Below are positions 11,098-21,650 of a stretch of DNA of 64,000 bases, in pieces. The position numbers were made by a program, and so were the translations under genes. The stretch is taken from positions 23,879,499 through 23,943,498 of the forward strand of contig JARWIR010000016.1 in assembly GCA_029959085.1 (NCBI GenBank), read 5' to 3'. The notes beneath the pieces are model-generated. The model was not told where the DNA came from. It did no database searches and saw only the letters and a list, made by a program, of their open reading frames with translations. Origin of the DNA: Nemophila menziesii. Lineage: Eukaryota > Streptophyta > Magnoliopsida > Boraginales > Hydrophyllaceae. The stretch's first letter is position 1. The number at the start of each line of letters is the position of its first letter.

Positions 11098-11672
11098 GGG
11101 AATCAAGTTAGTAAATGATCCAAATCCGTTCCATCCCTATCATTTCTTGCGAGCTTGTCATCTATTCCATTCAATCTTTTGGGTATATGCTTGAATGTGA
11201 TTGGTCCAAACTCATCAGCTATCTGGTTTATTTTTTAGACGATAGATTGATTTTTTTTTTATATTTGACAAAAAAAACTCATTGCTGACACATGATTAAT
11301 ACCTTGAACAAAATCAAGGTTATTAGGGAGAATAGTTTTACTTTCTTCTGAATTTCTTTTTGCCTTTTTCTGAAACTTTAAAAACAACCATAACTTCTCC
11401 TTCTAAAACTGTATCGCAAAAAACAATATCTTTGGTGTGAACGTTGCACCCATTCTTTTTATGAAATTGTAATATTCTAATCCTGGCCCGTTTCTTCATA
11501 AACATTGTTGAAAAATGTATCACAAAGAAAGGTAATTGATGAATCAATAGTTGAAGTGTCGTCCTCTTGAATAATGCTTTTTTGATGTCTTTGGAATGTT
11601 GGGGGAGTTAGTTGGGGTGGGGGTGGGGGTAGGGGTAGGGGTGAGGGTGGTAGTTGGGGGTGGATGGGTGTG
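11098..11672. other. Intergenic DNA ending in a GGGGTG-rich tract
   Basis: No gene was recognised. From about 11602 to 11672 the plus strand is a GGGGTG/GGGGTA-type low-complexity repeat. Its translation on the other strand gives a Pro-Thr repeat that I treat as spurious. Confidence 0.5.
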
Positions 11673-12432
11673 GTAGTTGGCAATGGCGGGTCTACATAGA
11701 GCATGGGGTCGACTTAAGCCCACCCTCAAATTCTTAAAAAAATATTAATTTAGGTCATTTAATTTTAGTTTTAAGCCCAAATAATTTTACTTATATATTT
11801 TAACCCCAAGAACTTATTTTACGTACAATTTTTCACAAATTAAATTACAACCAATATTCAATTTATCCTATATCATCAGGTATTTTTTAAAAATTTTGTT
11901 TATTATTTCACTATATTATTAAATTTTTTTTGTATAACTTTTTCAATAACTTTTTCAGGTATTTATTTATGTCATTAAAATTTTTTCTTAACTGGTTAAC
12001 TTAATCTATTTTACATTAATCGTACCTTAATAACTTGATTTTTTCAATTTTACCTTTTAGTTTTAATTGATTCAATACTTTTAGTGAATTGTTTTTGTTC
12101 GACATTAGAATTAGAATAGGATGATTTCCTTATAGAGTCCACAAGTAATCAGCGATTTCCCATCAGGTCCAGCCCACCGCAAATGACAGACTTGCCCCTA
12201 GTTACCCATTTATTGGAGATTTGTTACAAAAAAAAACGCTAAAATCATGCAATCAGTTGAAAATTAAAACAAAGAAATTAAAACAAACAAAAATCGCTAA
12301 AATCATTCAATCAATCAAATCAATAACCTAGTAAAATTACAATCAGTAACTAATAAAAATTCAAATGCAGCAACTGATGAAAAACTTGAAACTTTTGTTC
12401 AAATGGACGATGATGGGCTGTCCACTAAACTC

Positions 12433-12579
12433 GATGGGTAATGCTTTGTAATATCGATGGTGTGAATGTTGAAGTCGTTGGGTTAGCAAAAACTAGTGCA
12501 GACTATGAAGGTGGGAATGAAGATGATGGGTAATGCTTTGTAATATCGATGGTGTGAATGTTGAGTTCGGTGGGTTAGC
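12433..12579. repeat. Two direct copies of a ~55-bp sequence
   Basis: GATGGGTAATGCTTTGTAAT, followed by a shared TCGATGGTGTGAATGTTGA segment, occurs at about 12433-12488 and again at about 12525-12580, 92 bp apart, inside the MULE. Confidence 0.75.
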
Positions 12580-12668
12580 CTTTAGTGATGTCGTATATTG
12601 GTAGTGGGTTATGTGTATGATATTGATGGGTTGCATTTTAAAACTAATGGATTATGGTGGGTCGGATG

Positions 12669-13229
12669 TCAGGCGCTGATGGTCGGAATTTGGATCAAGA
12701 GGGGCGGCGTGAATGGAGTTTGGTGGTGGTCGGTGTTGAAGGAAGAACGATGGTGCATGGGTCGGTGTTGGGTGCTGCTTGTTGGGTCGGCTTCAATGTT
12801 GTCTGGTACACCAGCTTTGTAAAGTTCCGCACTTAATTCAATAAAAAGTACTGATGCTCTGAGTTCAACAACAAATTAAGATATTCCAACAATATATAGT
12901 GTTATTTTCTCAATTTATAAACCAAGAAAAGCTGATACTTACATTAAAGAAGCAGCTGTTTTCTCCAAGCTACCCTCTACTGGTGCCTGAGAAGTGAACT
13001 TCTCGTCAAGAAAAGACCTTAATCAACTAATGTTATATTTTTCTTATTAGCAAATATTACTCTTCATTACAGAAAACAAAGACCTTAAAACATCAAACTA
13101 TAAGAAAGAAATAAAAAAGACATACCTTGCATACAATTGATGAAGAATGGATTGCTGTGTATTGATGTAGTTGATAAACGATGGTGTGTGAGATAATAGA
13201 GTTGATGATTCATTAAAGAAGCTTACCAT
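12669..13229 (-). CDS. Captured three-exon gene fragment in a MULE, family unknown
   Basis: My minus-strand model is exon 1 13229-13126, exon 2 13017-12943 and exon 3 12858-12669, totalling 369 bp (122 residues). The ATG opens MVSFFNESSTLL. The donors are GTATGT after exon 1 and GTAAGT after exon 2; the acceptors are TTAAG and CTCAG. The phases match at both joins without any stop, which is unlikely by chance. Exon 2 reads SFLDEKFTSQAPVEGSLEKT and exon 3 starts with ASVLFIELSAELYKAGVPDN. After about residue 85 the protein becomes His/Pro/Ser-rich, probably non-homologous MULE sequence up to the stop. I do not recognise the donor gene. Transcription and function are unproven. Confidence 0.5.
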
Positions 13230-13881
13230 AACGAAGTGCAAAATTTAAGGGATTTGATTATATTAGCTAATAATATGGGTTGGTTAAATGCGAGAATAAA
13301 GGAAATATTTAATTTTATTCGATTCTGCATGAGGGCAACGATGGCATAATATTAAAACGTGTGGACCTCTTTGGGTAGAAATGAGGGTCTGGACTTGTTG
13401 GGGGTGGGAAGTTGGGTTCTAGGACTCTATTGGCATTTATCTCATTAGAATAAGTTTACATTTTTCTTTTTGTTCGATAGAACAAACATTAGAATTAGAG
13501 TAGGTTTACTTTTCCTTTTTTCCGATGTAGTGCCAGTAGATTTCTAGGTTTTGTTTTCTGTTCGACATAAAGTAGTCAAACATTTAATTTAATTTTCAAT
13601 TCTTTAACTTTATGTTATTATATTTCTTAATTTTTAATAATAAAATCAAACAAAATTATATATATAATATAAAAATAATATTAGATTATAAAATAATATA
13701 AAACTCATAGAGTACAATTGTAATTTTTTTATCTTTATATGATTTATTTGATCCGTAGATTCATATCTTTCATATTATTTTTATTAAATACCTAAAAAAA
13801 ATTCAGGGGCATTGCCCCCAAACCCCTTTATTGTTCAAGCCCACCCTCATTTATGTTTCTGGATTCGCCACTGGTGGTTGG

Positions 13882-14299
13882 GATGGTAGATGGTGGTGGT
13901 GATTGTAGTGGTGGTGGGAGTCGATGACGATAAGTGTACTTTAAAATAAAAAATATACAGATAGGCTTATAAATATTTTCATAAGAAAAAATTACCATCT
14001 AAGTCACAAAATTAAATAAATATTTTTATAATCTTACAAATTTTTATGTTAATCAAAAATTAATTTTATATTTATAGTTAATTAGAAATAATTTCACTCT
14101 CTATATAACTTATTAGATATTGTCTCATATTTATTTTAAATAAACATAAAATATCGTATTAAAATATTTATAAAAATATTTGACTTACTTTATAACTAGT
14201 AAAAACGAGTAAAGAATTCAAATATTCTATTTAATAATATTGACTTACTTTAAGTAGTAATAATATAATTTCTTTTTAACAAAAAAATTCATACTAAAA
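13882..14299. other. GT-rich then AT-rich intergenic DNA
   Basis: A GGTGGT-rich stretch (to about 13920) is followed by AT-rich sequence with repeated ATTTGACTTACTTT-type motifs (about 14180-14260). The latter resembles 26140-26240, which likewise precedes a LINE. Confidence 0.4.
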
Positions 14300-16168
14300 A
14301 GATCGAAAGTGGAAACACTTCGATGGATTGCGGACAAGGTGTTCAGCCAAGCGAAAGGGTGGATTGCGAAATTGCTATCGGAAGGTGGCAAAGAAGTACT
14401 TATCAAAGCTGTCTTCAGGCTATTTCTACGTACGCAATACCGATTTTCTCCTTTCCGATTAGTTTTTGCAAAAAAAATTACCTCGATTATAGCGTGATTT
14501 TGGTGGAATTCCATTGAGAAAAGGAAAATCCACTGGATGGAGTGGGAAAAAATGACAGCCGCTAAAACCATTAGTGGGATGGGATTCAATAATTCGAAAA
14601 GGGCCAACACGGCACTACTGGCTAGACAATCTTGGCGTATTCTCCAGCACTTGGACTCACTGGCAGCGCGAGTACTTCAAGGGATTCACTTTCCGAACAA
14701 AGATTTTTTGGAAGTCAAACTGAGACAGAGTAGATCATGGTCCTGGGCGAGCATTCTGGAGGGGCGGAATCTACTTATGGAGCATGGGATCATTCAAATT
14801 GGGAATGTAGAATCAATGAGGATTTGGGACCACTGATGGTTACAGTCCGAAAAAATCAAAGATATGCCCGGTAAAGCAACGATTGAAACAGTTGACCAGC
14901 TTATGAAACCTCACGCTGATGTTGATAATTGGAATTAGAAAGTGATTGATGTGGTTGTGCCGTTTCCAGTGCAAGGTGAAACCGCCAAAATCCCAATCCT
15001 CAATCTAGTGGATCAAGATACTTTACATGGCAGCACACGCACTCCGGAGAGTACGCTACGAAACCAAGCTACGAAATTCTAACACAAGACCACCAAGCGC
15101 AGGGCCAACAATCATCGACACAAGTCCAACTGTAAAGGTCCGAACTTTGGAATAAAATTTGGAAGTTAAATGTACCCAATAAAGTCCAAAATTTCACTTT
15201 GAGAGCATGCTGGGATATTCTACCTACACGGGAAAACCTGTACCACAAACATTGCAGCAATGACAAGTGGTGCCACTGGTGCAACGAGCAAACGAAAACA
15301 AACGTCCATCTACTTCTAACATGCACATTTTGTAAACAGGTCTGAACGGGATCAACGTTGAAAGTTAGGATTCCAAAATCGGAGTCAGACAGCTTGGGAG
15401 AGTGGTTCACTAAAGTTTACGGCAACGTTGACACTAATATATGAAATACGAGGATAGTCATGGCCTATCTTATGCTAATAATGTGGAATATTTGGAAACA
15501 CAAAATGAAATGCATACATGAAAATGTGACTCTGAATGTTAAGACGGTACTTATTGCCACTAGTGTCACTATGAAAGATTTGTTTGGACAGGAATGGGTG
15601 CACTCAACATACGTGGGTGAACTAGGACAGGCTCAGGCCGAAAATCCTATCTAGGAGCCTGGATATCTCATGGATACATAGATAATTTATACATATGACG
15701 CCTCTTTAAATCGCGATCAATTCAGTCTGGGATTGGTTTCGTCAAGAGGGACATAACATCCCGTACACGTCATGTCTACTCTAAGACAATTTGGACAGAC
15801 TCTGCGGCTGAAGGAGAGGCAATAGCTATACTTGAAGCGACAGACTTGGCCAGGCGGGACAAAATTAAGAGAACAGTCATTTGCTCGGATAACCTTGATT
15901 TGATTCAAGGTATCAAATCGCTGCCAATGGCGTGGTGGAAGATCAAACCATTCATCAGGCGGCTTAATAAATATGCTGAAGAATATGGTAACATGTACTT
16001 TATACATATCCTGAGATGTCTTAATGGGATCCCTGATAGAGCGGCGCAGAACATTAAACGCAAACAACTTGGAAAGATCAACACTTACAAATTACTCTCC
16101 GATTCGGTAGACTGGGTATTGACTAAGTTGTGTACCTTAACACACTTGTCCGATAGTCCAAAAAAAAA
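14300..16168 (+). mobile_element. 5'-truncated, decayed LINE (LINE-C)
   Basis: In order: the end of the reverse transcriptase region (LRWIADKVFSQAKGW near 14310; KMTAAKTISGMGFNNSKRAN near 14545; RVLQGIHFPNKDFLEV near 14670), a zf-RVT-like zinc region near 15180-15330 (cysteine/histidine-rich, with WCHWCNEQ), a linker with IMWNIWKHKM near 15475, and an RNase H-like domain at about 15790-16130 (ICSDNLDLIQGIKSLP, then LNGIPDRAAQ). It ends in an A run at 16159-16168. Several stops and frame changes. The RNase H part closely matches LINE-B at 38.8-39.2 kb, so they are one family. Confidence 0.8.
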
Positions 16169-17419
16169 AATCAATTAACAAATTATTTATTGACAAACAA
16201 TCATCTCTTTCTTAATACCAATTTTAAAAATATAATTTTTAATAAAGAATTGTGAAAGTCAAAGTTGAAAAACAATGACACATAAAAAAAGGTAAACATT
16301 GAAAAACAATGAAACACGTTTGACTTTTTCATTCTTCAAAGAACAACGTTTGACAAATAAAATAAAATAAAATAAAATAACAATGAAACATAAAACCTAA
16401 AAATCATATCTTCGCATTTGCAAGAAAAAAATCATCTCTACACACCCGTCGTCCTTCTACACAATAGAGTCACCGTTCCGGAGAACAAATCTCCACCATC
16501 AACAACCAGATTTAGCCACCAAAACACTTTTTTACACAAGAAACTGCCACCACTAAGGAACTAATCTCCACCATCATCAAACCGGCTTGACCACCAAGCC
16601 TATCCGCCTGTCAGGAACCCTTCTCCACCATCATCAACTCGGCTTGGCTACGCCATCAACAATCAAAGAACCCAAAATTCAGTTAAAAATAATTTTTTAC
16701 CATTGAAACTCTAAAAATTTAAATTGTATGTTTTATATTTCATTGTTTTTCAACGTTTACTTTATTTGGTTCTAAAATATTTAAATGTTTCCGGTTACAC
16801 GTTGTTTTTTCTTTATCTTAAAAATTATAATTTTATTTTGAAGGGTTTTATGTTAGAGTTAATGCGAAAATGTGTTTATGTAAAAATTTGAAGGGTACTG
16901 TCAAGTGTCAACCCACTGTTTTGTACTATCATCGCATTGTTTTTGTACTGTCAACCCATTGCTTTCATCTTGCACTGTTTTCGCATTGTCAATCCACAAT
17001 TTTATAGTGTCAACATATTGTTTTTGCACTGTTGACTCACGGTATTTACAGTGTCACCCACTATTTTTATATTTCCAACTCACTATATTTTTTTCATATT
17101 TTAACTCTTAATTTCTAATTTTTTTATGCACGTTCAGGTTTAACGATTCAAGGAAGTGATATGATTCCATGTTATAAAATAGGAAAAATTACGGAATATT
17201 TTAGTTTTAGAATAGAAAATAATGTAAATATAGAAATATTTTGGATTTAAAGATTTGTAATATGGAAATGCTGAATATTTTTTTATGAAACAATTTGTAT
17301 GGAAAAGGGTATTGTAGACATTTGTCTAAATTTAACCTTTTTGGTTGAATTTGATGGGTTATAGATTTTATGGGTAAATCACCTTAAAAAATTCACTAAC
17401 TTATTAATTGAAGTGAGGA
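16169..17419. other. Intergenic DNA with a foldback and a degenerate tandem repeat
   Basis: GTAAACATTGAAAAACAATG (about 16292-16311) is repeated in inverted form with one mismatch at about 16740-16759, suggesting a foldback of about 0.5 kb. AAAAT-type short tandem units occur at about 16356-16382. At 16905-17100 a degenerate roughly 20-bp unit (CACTGT.AACCCA.TGTTTT.) repeats about nine times. No gene was recognised. Confidence 0.5.
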
Positions 17420-18420
17420 TCTCCTATGTGTAATCAATCAATGGCAACCACGGGAGTCAGACCCATACTGTAGTTTTGACTACCAGAACGTCTTGGGGCA
17501 TAAAAAATGAATCCCAGGCACGAATAATAAGGTACCTATCTAGAATCATCCACCCTCGCTTAAGAGTCTTATCAGAATTCTCGGAGCTCAGGAAGTATGC
17601 CATAAAATATCCAAAATCCACGACCACTAAATTCATATGAGTTTTAGAGTTTATATTTGACGTAAATGAATACTTAAAAACGACATTATGACCAAGTAAA
17701 CAGATAATAAGAGATTGACGTCATACCCGATATCTTTTGCGTTTCTGTTCGGCCCTTCAGATCAATTGTAGATATGTCAGATCCGTGGACGGAATGTCAT
17801 CCTCCATAGATGGAGTTCGAGCTTTCGTGTCCCCACTCCTAGCCGTGGTTTTCTCTACCTTGGTCCCCACCCCCTTGTGCTTAGATAAATTATGTGATGT
17901 CCCATTAAAAGCTTCCTTGTAACTTGTATGACTTCAGGCTAGACGAATCCACCTCAACGATGTTCTGACTAGGCTCCACCATAGTTTTATTCGCTGCATG
18001 ACTCGGTTTCCCAGAGTAAGTGCTATAAACAGGTGCTAGTGCCTTACATGAAGAAATTTGCTTCTGTCCTTCAGGTGGGGTGATTGAAGAGAATGTCCCT
18101 TCTTTGGAGGCCACGTATCAAGCACAGGAAAGTTTTCTTCTCCGTTGGAATCTAACGCAAAGGTTGGGTTCTTAATAACCTGGATTGAATTCGTTGATTT
18201 TCCCAAGACATCCTTCGAATTAAAATTGCTGGTGTCACCACGTAACTGATCGTTGACTCCACCATTGTAGATAACTAAACTTCTTTCTCCCCCATCAATG
18301 ATATGGGATAGCTCATCCCTGTCTAAATAGTTCAACGCCCGCTTCGGAGTCGGACCCGTGGGCCGCTAGCTTCGTCCGCCATTTGTTTCCGGTGGCTGGG
18401 GCGGTGGGGGCCTCCTCTCT
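17420..18420 (-). mobile_element. 5' fragment of a LINE: ORF1 with DUF4283-like region
   Basis: On the minus strand a GC-rich start at about 18400-18330 (ATG giving MADEASGP, then after a one-base shift GPTPKRALNYLDRDELSHI) leads through a Ser/Lys-rich stretch. It reaches, at about 17640-17440, a DUF4283-like pattern: FGYFMAYFLSSENSDKTLKR, then LIIRAWD and TVWVRLPWLP. This domain is typical of plant LINE ORF1 nucleic-acid-binding proteins. Stops and frameshifts are present. The 5' end abuts the duplicated NLR 3' flank at about 18420. A 5' piece without 3' end or poly(A) implies later deletion. Confidence 0.6.
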
Positions 18421-18905
18421 ACATGTTGTTGATATATGAAATAGAGGAATAACTTTATGCGAACACTTTTGTTTAACAAAAGTGTAATAATATAGATATT
18501 GCATTATAATATTATATACTATTCTTTGGTGATCCGTGATCACTCATAATTACCAAATCCCGTATGGGACAACAATATACTGATGATACAATTCATATCA
18601 ATATTTACATAAAATTGAGGCGATGAGTACTAAAGGGGATAGAGAGTATGTCGTTAGAACTCAATCGTAATTCACAAATCCTAGTTGAAGAATGATCATA
18701 CGCCTTAGATTTATGAATCACAACTTGCTTCCTTTAGCTCCCTTTTGGAAGAATTATTGAAGAATCAGGAGAATTGATGAAGTAAAGATTATTATCTGCA
18801 AAATAATTTGTTTTTTGGGCAGATCAAAACAATTAGTAAGAATGAAAGGAAAAGAGGAGCACGGACTGGCAAGGCCCTTACAAGATGGCTTTGGCAATAA
18901 AAACA
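18421..18905. other. Duplicated 3' flank of NLR-1
   Basis: Non-coding sequence similar to 42500-42991 and 58204-58611, which lie at the same position after NLR-2 and NLR-3 (shared landmarks TTCTTTGGTG, CCCGTATGGGACAACAATAT and ACTGGCAAGGC). It probably contains the 3' UTR and the termination region of NLR-1. Confidence 0.7.
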
Positions 18906-21650
18906 TCACCTCAAGTTGAGCAATGAAAGGTCGTGCAGTTTCCCATTGCTGTCATACGAATGAATGACTGGGATATGGCTAACAAACTCACGTTCTTCAC
19001 TATTCTTCTCAAGTTGAGCAATGAGCTCTGTGTGCATATTATACATAAGAAACTTCTCTACATGAGTGAGGTAATTGATCCCCCATGGTAGCGTTTTAAG
19101 ATTTATGCAAGTAGAAAGAGAGAGGTTCCTAAGGTCAGGCATTGCTCCTTTCTCTATGATCATCGTATGTAGCTGGGAAACTTCTTCAACGCGTAACATC
19201 TTTAGTTTCTTGAACTTTCCAGCTTCAAATATCAACTCTTCACCAAGGTAAGCATCAACCATTTCAAGCTCCATCAGGTTCGGCAGATTTTGAAGATCTT
19301 TAAGTGGGCTATAACGTAATCTTGACCACTTTAGACCAATCTTTACAAGATTATCTAGTGAAGAGATCCAAGCTGGTACTTTCTCTAGGCACCCTTTTAA
19401 GTATAGACGTTGAAGATGGCTAGGCGGACTATTCAAGAAATGCAGATCAAGGCATTCTTCCTTGCTGATTGAACATAAATCTAAAGCAATAAGCATCTTC
19501 ATCTTCTCTATTGATGCACACAAGTCCTTCCCGTCTTTTCTTTTGATCGATACCAACCCGAGCTTCTTGAGTTGGGTCAAAGCTGCTAATTCTTTAACAA
19601 GTTCACTGTTGTCTGACTTCACCAGGGATAGCTTTTGCAAATTGGTTAGTGCCTTTATTCCTTCATGCACATTTACACCTTCTTCAAGAGAGTTGAATTC
19701 CACATACGTACTCTTCACATCATATTTACCGTAAACTAAAAGATGACGCAGCTTATAAAGTTGCCACATCTCTTTCGGAATTCTGGTGACACGAGTTTCC
19801 CTGAGGTCTAAAGTTTCGAGACATGATAGTTTTTTTATAGATCGCGGAACTGATTTAATCCTCGTTCTCCTCAAATTTAGATATCTTAAAAGCTTGAGAT
19901 AGAAAACAAAAGCTGGGAATTCTTCTAATAATGTATTTTCCAAGTCCAAGACTCTCAGCAGTTTGAATTTACCTTGTACGAGTATATCATTAATCTCGAA
20001 GGAAGAAAGATTAGATATCATAGTACGAACACAACTCAAGTCTCGGTTCCTTATTCGTGGAATCTTTGGTTTTTGAATCGATAGACGACGAATTTTGTCA
20101 TCCTTTTCTCCGGCATCAACTACAACGAAGTTATCTTCCTCCGCCTTTTGAATAATAAATTCCTGCACAAGATTTACTGCTCGACATGTTTTTACCCTTC
20201 CATCATAATCCATTTTACTGACATGAATCACGTTTCTGCTAATAAGTTCATGTAGATAATTTTCAGCGACCTCCTCGGGTGTTCTGCCATTTGTCTGTCT
20301 CACAAATTCGGCAACCCATAAGCGAATAAGCCTTCCAATTTTAATTGAGTAGCCTGCTGGAAAAAAGCTAAAATACAAGAAACAATTTTTGAGATTGCTT
20401 GAAAGATCTTTGTAACTTGGTAGCAATGTCTTGTTTATAATAGCAAGATCTGAATTTTCAGCAATTTCAGAACCAAGGCTGTCGGAAAATCTTTCCCAAT
20501 CACTCGAAAGTGTACGTTCCTGTTTATTCTTCTTCGACATTAGATTACCTAATGCTACAATAGCTAGTGGTGAACCTTCACACTTTTGCACAATTTTCTC
20601 ACAGCATTTTTCCAACTCAGGAGGGCATCTCCCGATAATATTTCGGAAAGCCTTCTTACAGAATAGATTCCAAGCATCTGGCTCTTGTAAACTTGTTAAG
20701 TGATGGATTCTATCACGAGACACGACAAAAGAAGAAGCTACATCAGAGTTCCTTGTGGTGATAATAATTCTGCTATCATAGTAATGATTATCAGGTAAGG
20801 TATTCTTCAGACTTTCCCAATCTTCTTTTCTCCAGACATTATCTAGAACGAGAAGATATCTTTTTTGGTCTAGATAATACTTGAGATTTGACAGTGCATC
20901 AGCACCATGATCATATGGAATTGGCTTCTTGTCTGATGTACAGAACTGATATAGCATGTCGGACATTATATTCTGAAGGTTTTCATTATTAGAACGAGAC
21001 AAATGAACCCAAGCATAACAATTGAAATGTCCCTTGATTGTTTTGCTCTCGAAAACGTTGTTTACAAGAATGGATTTACCTGAACCACCAGGACCTAGTA
21101 CAGCAATTGTATCGACTCTTGACGGTCCCTTAATCAATTGATCAGTCAGTTCTTGTATAGCCTTTTTAAAGCCGATTATCTCGTCAGGAACATCGAGGAT
21201 ATGAGAATACGAATTTGTTGTTGGCGATAAACGTTCTGGATCATAACTAAATATATCCTTTGAATTTGATAATATTCTTTTATTAAGAATCTTTATTTTT
21301 GAAGAGATCCCATGAAGTGGAATCCAATGTTTGACAGAATGAGCAAATCCATAACCTTTATGGTACATATTTGATCGATTATGAAGTTCACGAGGTAGAT
21401 GAAGCATGAACTCATCCAAAACGTCTTGAATTTCATTAGCATCTTCTCGTAAACGTTGAACTTGAGTCTTACGTATAGCGCTACCTTCCGTATTGTCTTC
21501 ATTATCCTTAATGAAAGCTTCTATATCCTCCAACGATTTCTTGATACCTTTTATATCTTTATGCACATCAGTATGTTCTTGGTTGATGAAGGATATTACC
21601 TCATTGACTAAAGGTAGTACCGCAGCAATAGCAATAGCAACATCTGCCAT
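18906..21650 (-). CDS. NLR-1: coiled-coil NB-ARC LRR immune receptor
   Basis: Single-exon protein of 914 residues, RPM1-like in layout. An Rx-type N-terminal coiled coil (about 1-140, with the EDVID-type site EIQDVLDEF near 73-81) is followed by NB-ARC: P-loop GPGGSGKS (about 186-193), kinase-2 LLVLDNVW (266-273), RNBS-B SRIIITTR, GLPL-type CEGSPLA (357-363) and RNBS-D NCFLYFSFFPAGYSI. LRRs run from about 560 to the end. The start is the ATG at 21650 (MADVAIAIA); the preceding in-frame codon is GTG. Two changes are notable: kinase-2 has D-N instead of D-D, and the MHD position reads AVN (about 491-493, CRAVNLVQEF). As an intracellular receptor it would sense pathogen effectors and trigger cell death. 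The open frame and P-loop argue for function; the altered motifs leave the activation mode open. Confidence 0.92.
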   Translation of the reverse strand: MADVAIAIAAVLPLVNEVISFINQEHTDVHKDIKGIKKSLEDIEAFIKDNEDNTEGSAIRKTQVQRLREDANEIQDVLDEFMLHLPRELHNRSNMYHKGYGFAHSVKHWIPLHGISSKIKILNKRILSNSKDIFSYDPERLSPTTNSYSHILDVPDEIIGFKKAIQELTDQLIKGPSRVDTIAVLGPGGSGKSILVNNVFESKTIKGHFNCYAWVHLSRSNNENLQNIMSDMLYQFCTSDKKPIPYDHGADALSNLKYYLDQKRYLLVLDNVWRKEDWESLKNTLPDNHYYDSRIIITTRNSDVASSFVVSRDRIHHLTSLQEPDAWNLFCKKAFRNIIGRCPPELEKCCEKIVQKCEGSPLAIVALGNLMSKKNKQERTLSSDWERFSDSLGSEIAENSDLAIINKTLLPSYKDLSSNLKNCFLYFSFFPAGYSIKIGRLIRLWVAEFVRQTNGRTPEEVAENYLHELISRNVIHVSKMDYDGRVKTCRAVNLVQEFIIQKAEEDNFVVVDAGEKDDKIRRLSIQKPKIPRIRNRDLSCVRTMISNLSSFEINDILVQGKFKLLRVLDLENTLLEEFPAFVFYLKLLRYLNLRRTRIKSVPRSIKKLSCLETLDLRETRVTRIPKEMWQLYKLRHLLVYGKYDVKSTYVEFNSLEEGVNVHEGIKALTNLQKLSLVKSDNSELVKELAALTQLKKLGLVSIKRKDGKDLCASIEKMKMLIALDLCSISKEECLDLHFLNSPPSHLQRLYLKGCLEKVPAWISSLDNLVKIGLKWSRLRYSPLKDLQNLPNLMELEMVDAYLGEELIFEAGKFKKLKMLRVEEVSQLHTMIIEKGAMPDLRNLSLSTCINLKTLPWGINYLTHVEKFLMYNMHTELIAQLEKNSEEREFVSHIPVIHSYDSNGKLHDLSLLNLR

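Larger units (their letters stand above)
12119..13443. mobile_element. MULE nested in hAT-1, exact 9-bp TSD, carries captured exons (Pack-MULE)
   Basis: Flanked by ATTAGAATA on both sides (12110-12118 and 13444-13452). The ends are GGATGATTTCCTTATAGAGTCC and, inward from the right, GAGATAAATGCCAATAGAGTCC. These resemble the inner MULE at 8657-10219. There is no transposase; the interior holds a small spliced gene model on the minus strand. Confidence 0.8.
11681..13873. mobile_element. Non-autonomous hAT-type element, 8-bp TSD (hAT-1)
   Basis: The left end CAATGGCGGGTCTA and the right end, read inward, CAGTGGCGAATCCAG fit the CAGGGGCGGA-type termini common in plant hAT elements. The flanks GTAGTTGG (11673-11680) and GTGGTTGG (13874-13881) match at 7 of 8 positions. 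AAGCCCACCCTCA occurs just inside both ends. No transposase was seen. A 1.3-kb MULE (12119-13443) is nested inside. Confidence 0.7.

Noticed and set aside
11477..11729. Minus-strand Pro/Thr-rich frames
   Set aside because: They arise from the GGGGTG low-complexity tract and differ between frames with no family match.
16905..17111. 68-codon Cys/Ser/Phe-rich frame
   Set aside because: It follows a degenerate tandem repeat of about 20 bp and has no homologue that I recognise.
19462..19734. Plus-strand frames inside the NLR genes (also at 20431, 43536, 44514 and 59153)
   Set aside because: They are antisense shadows recurring at the same place in each paralogue.
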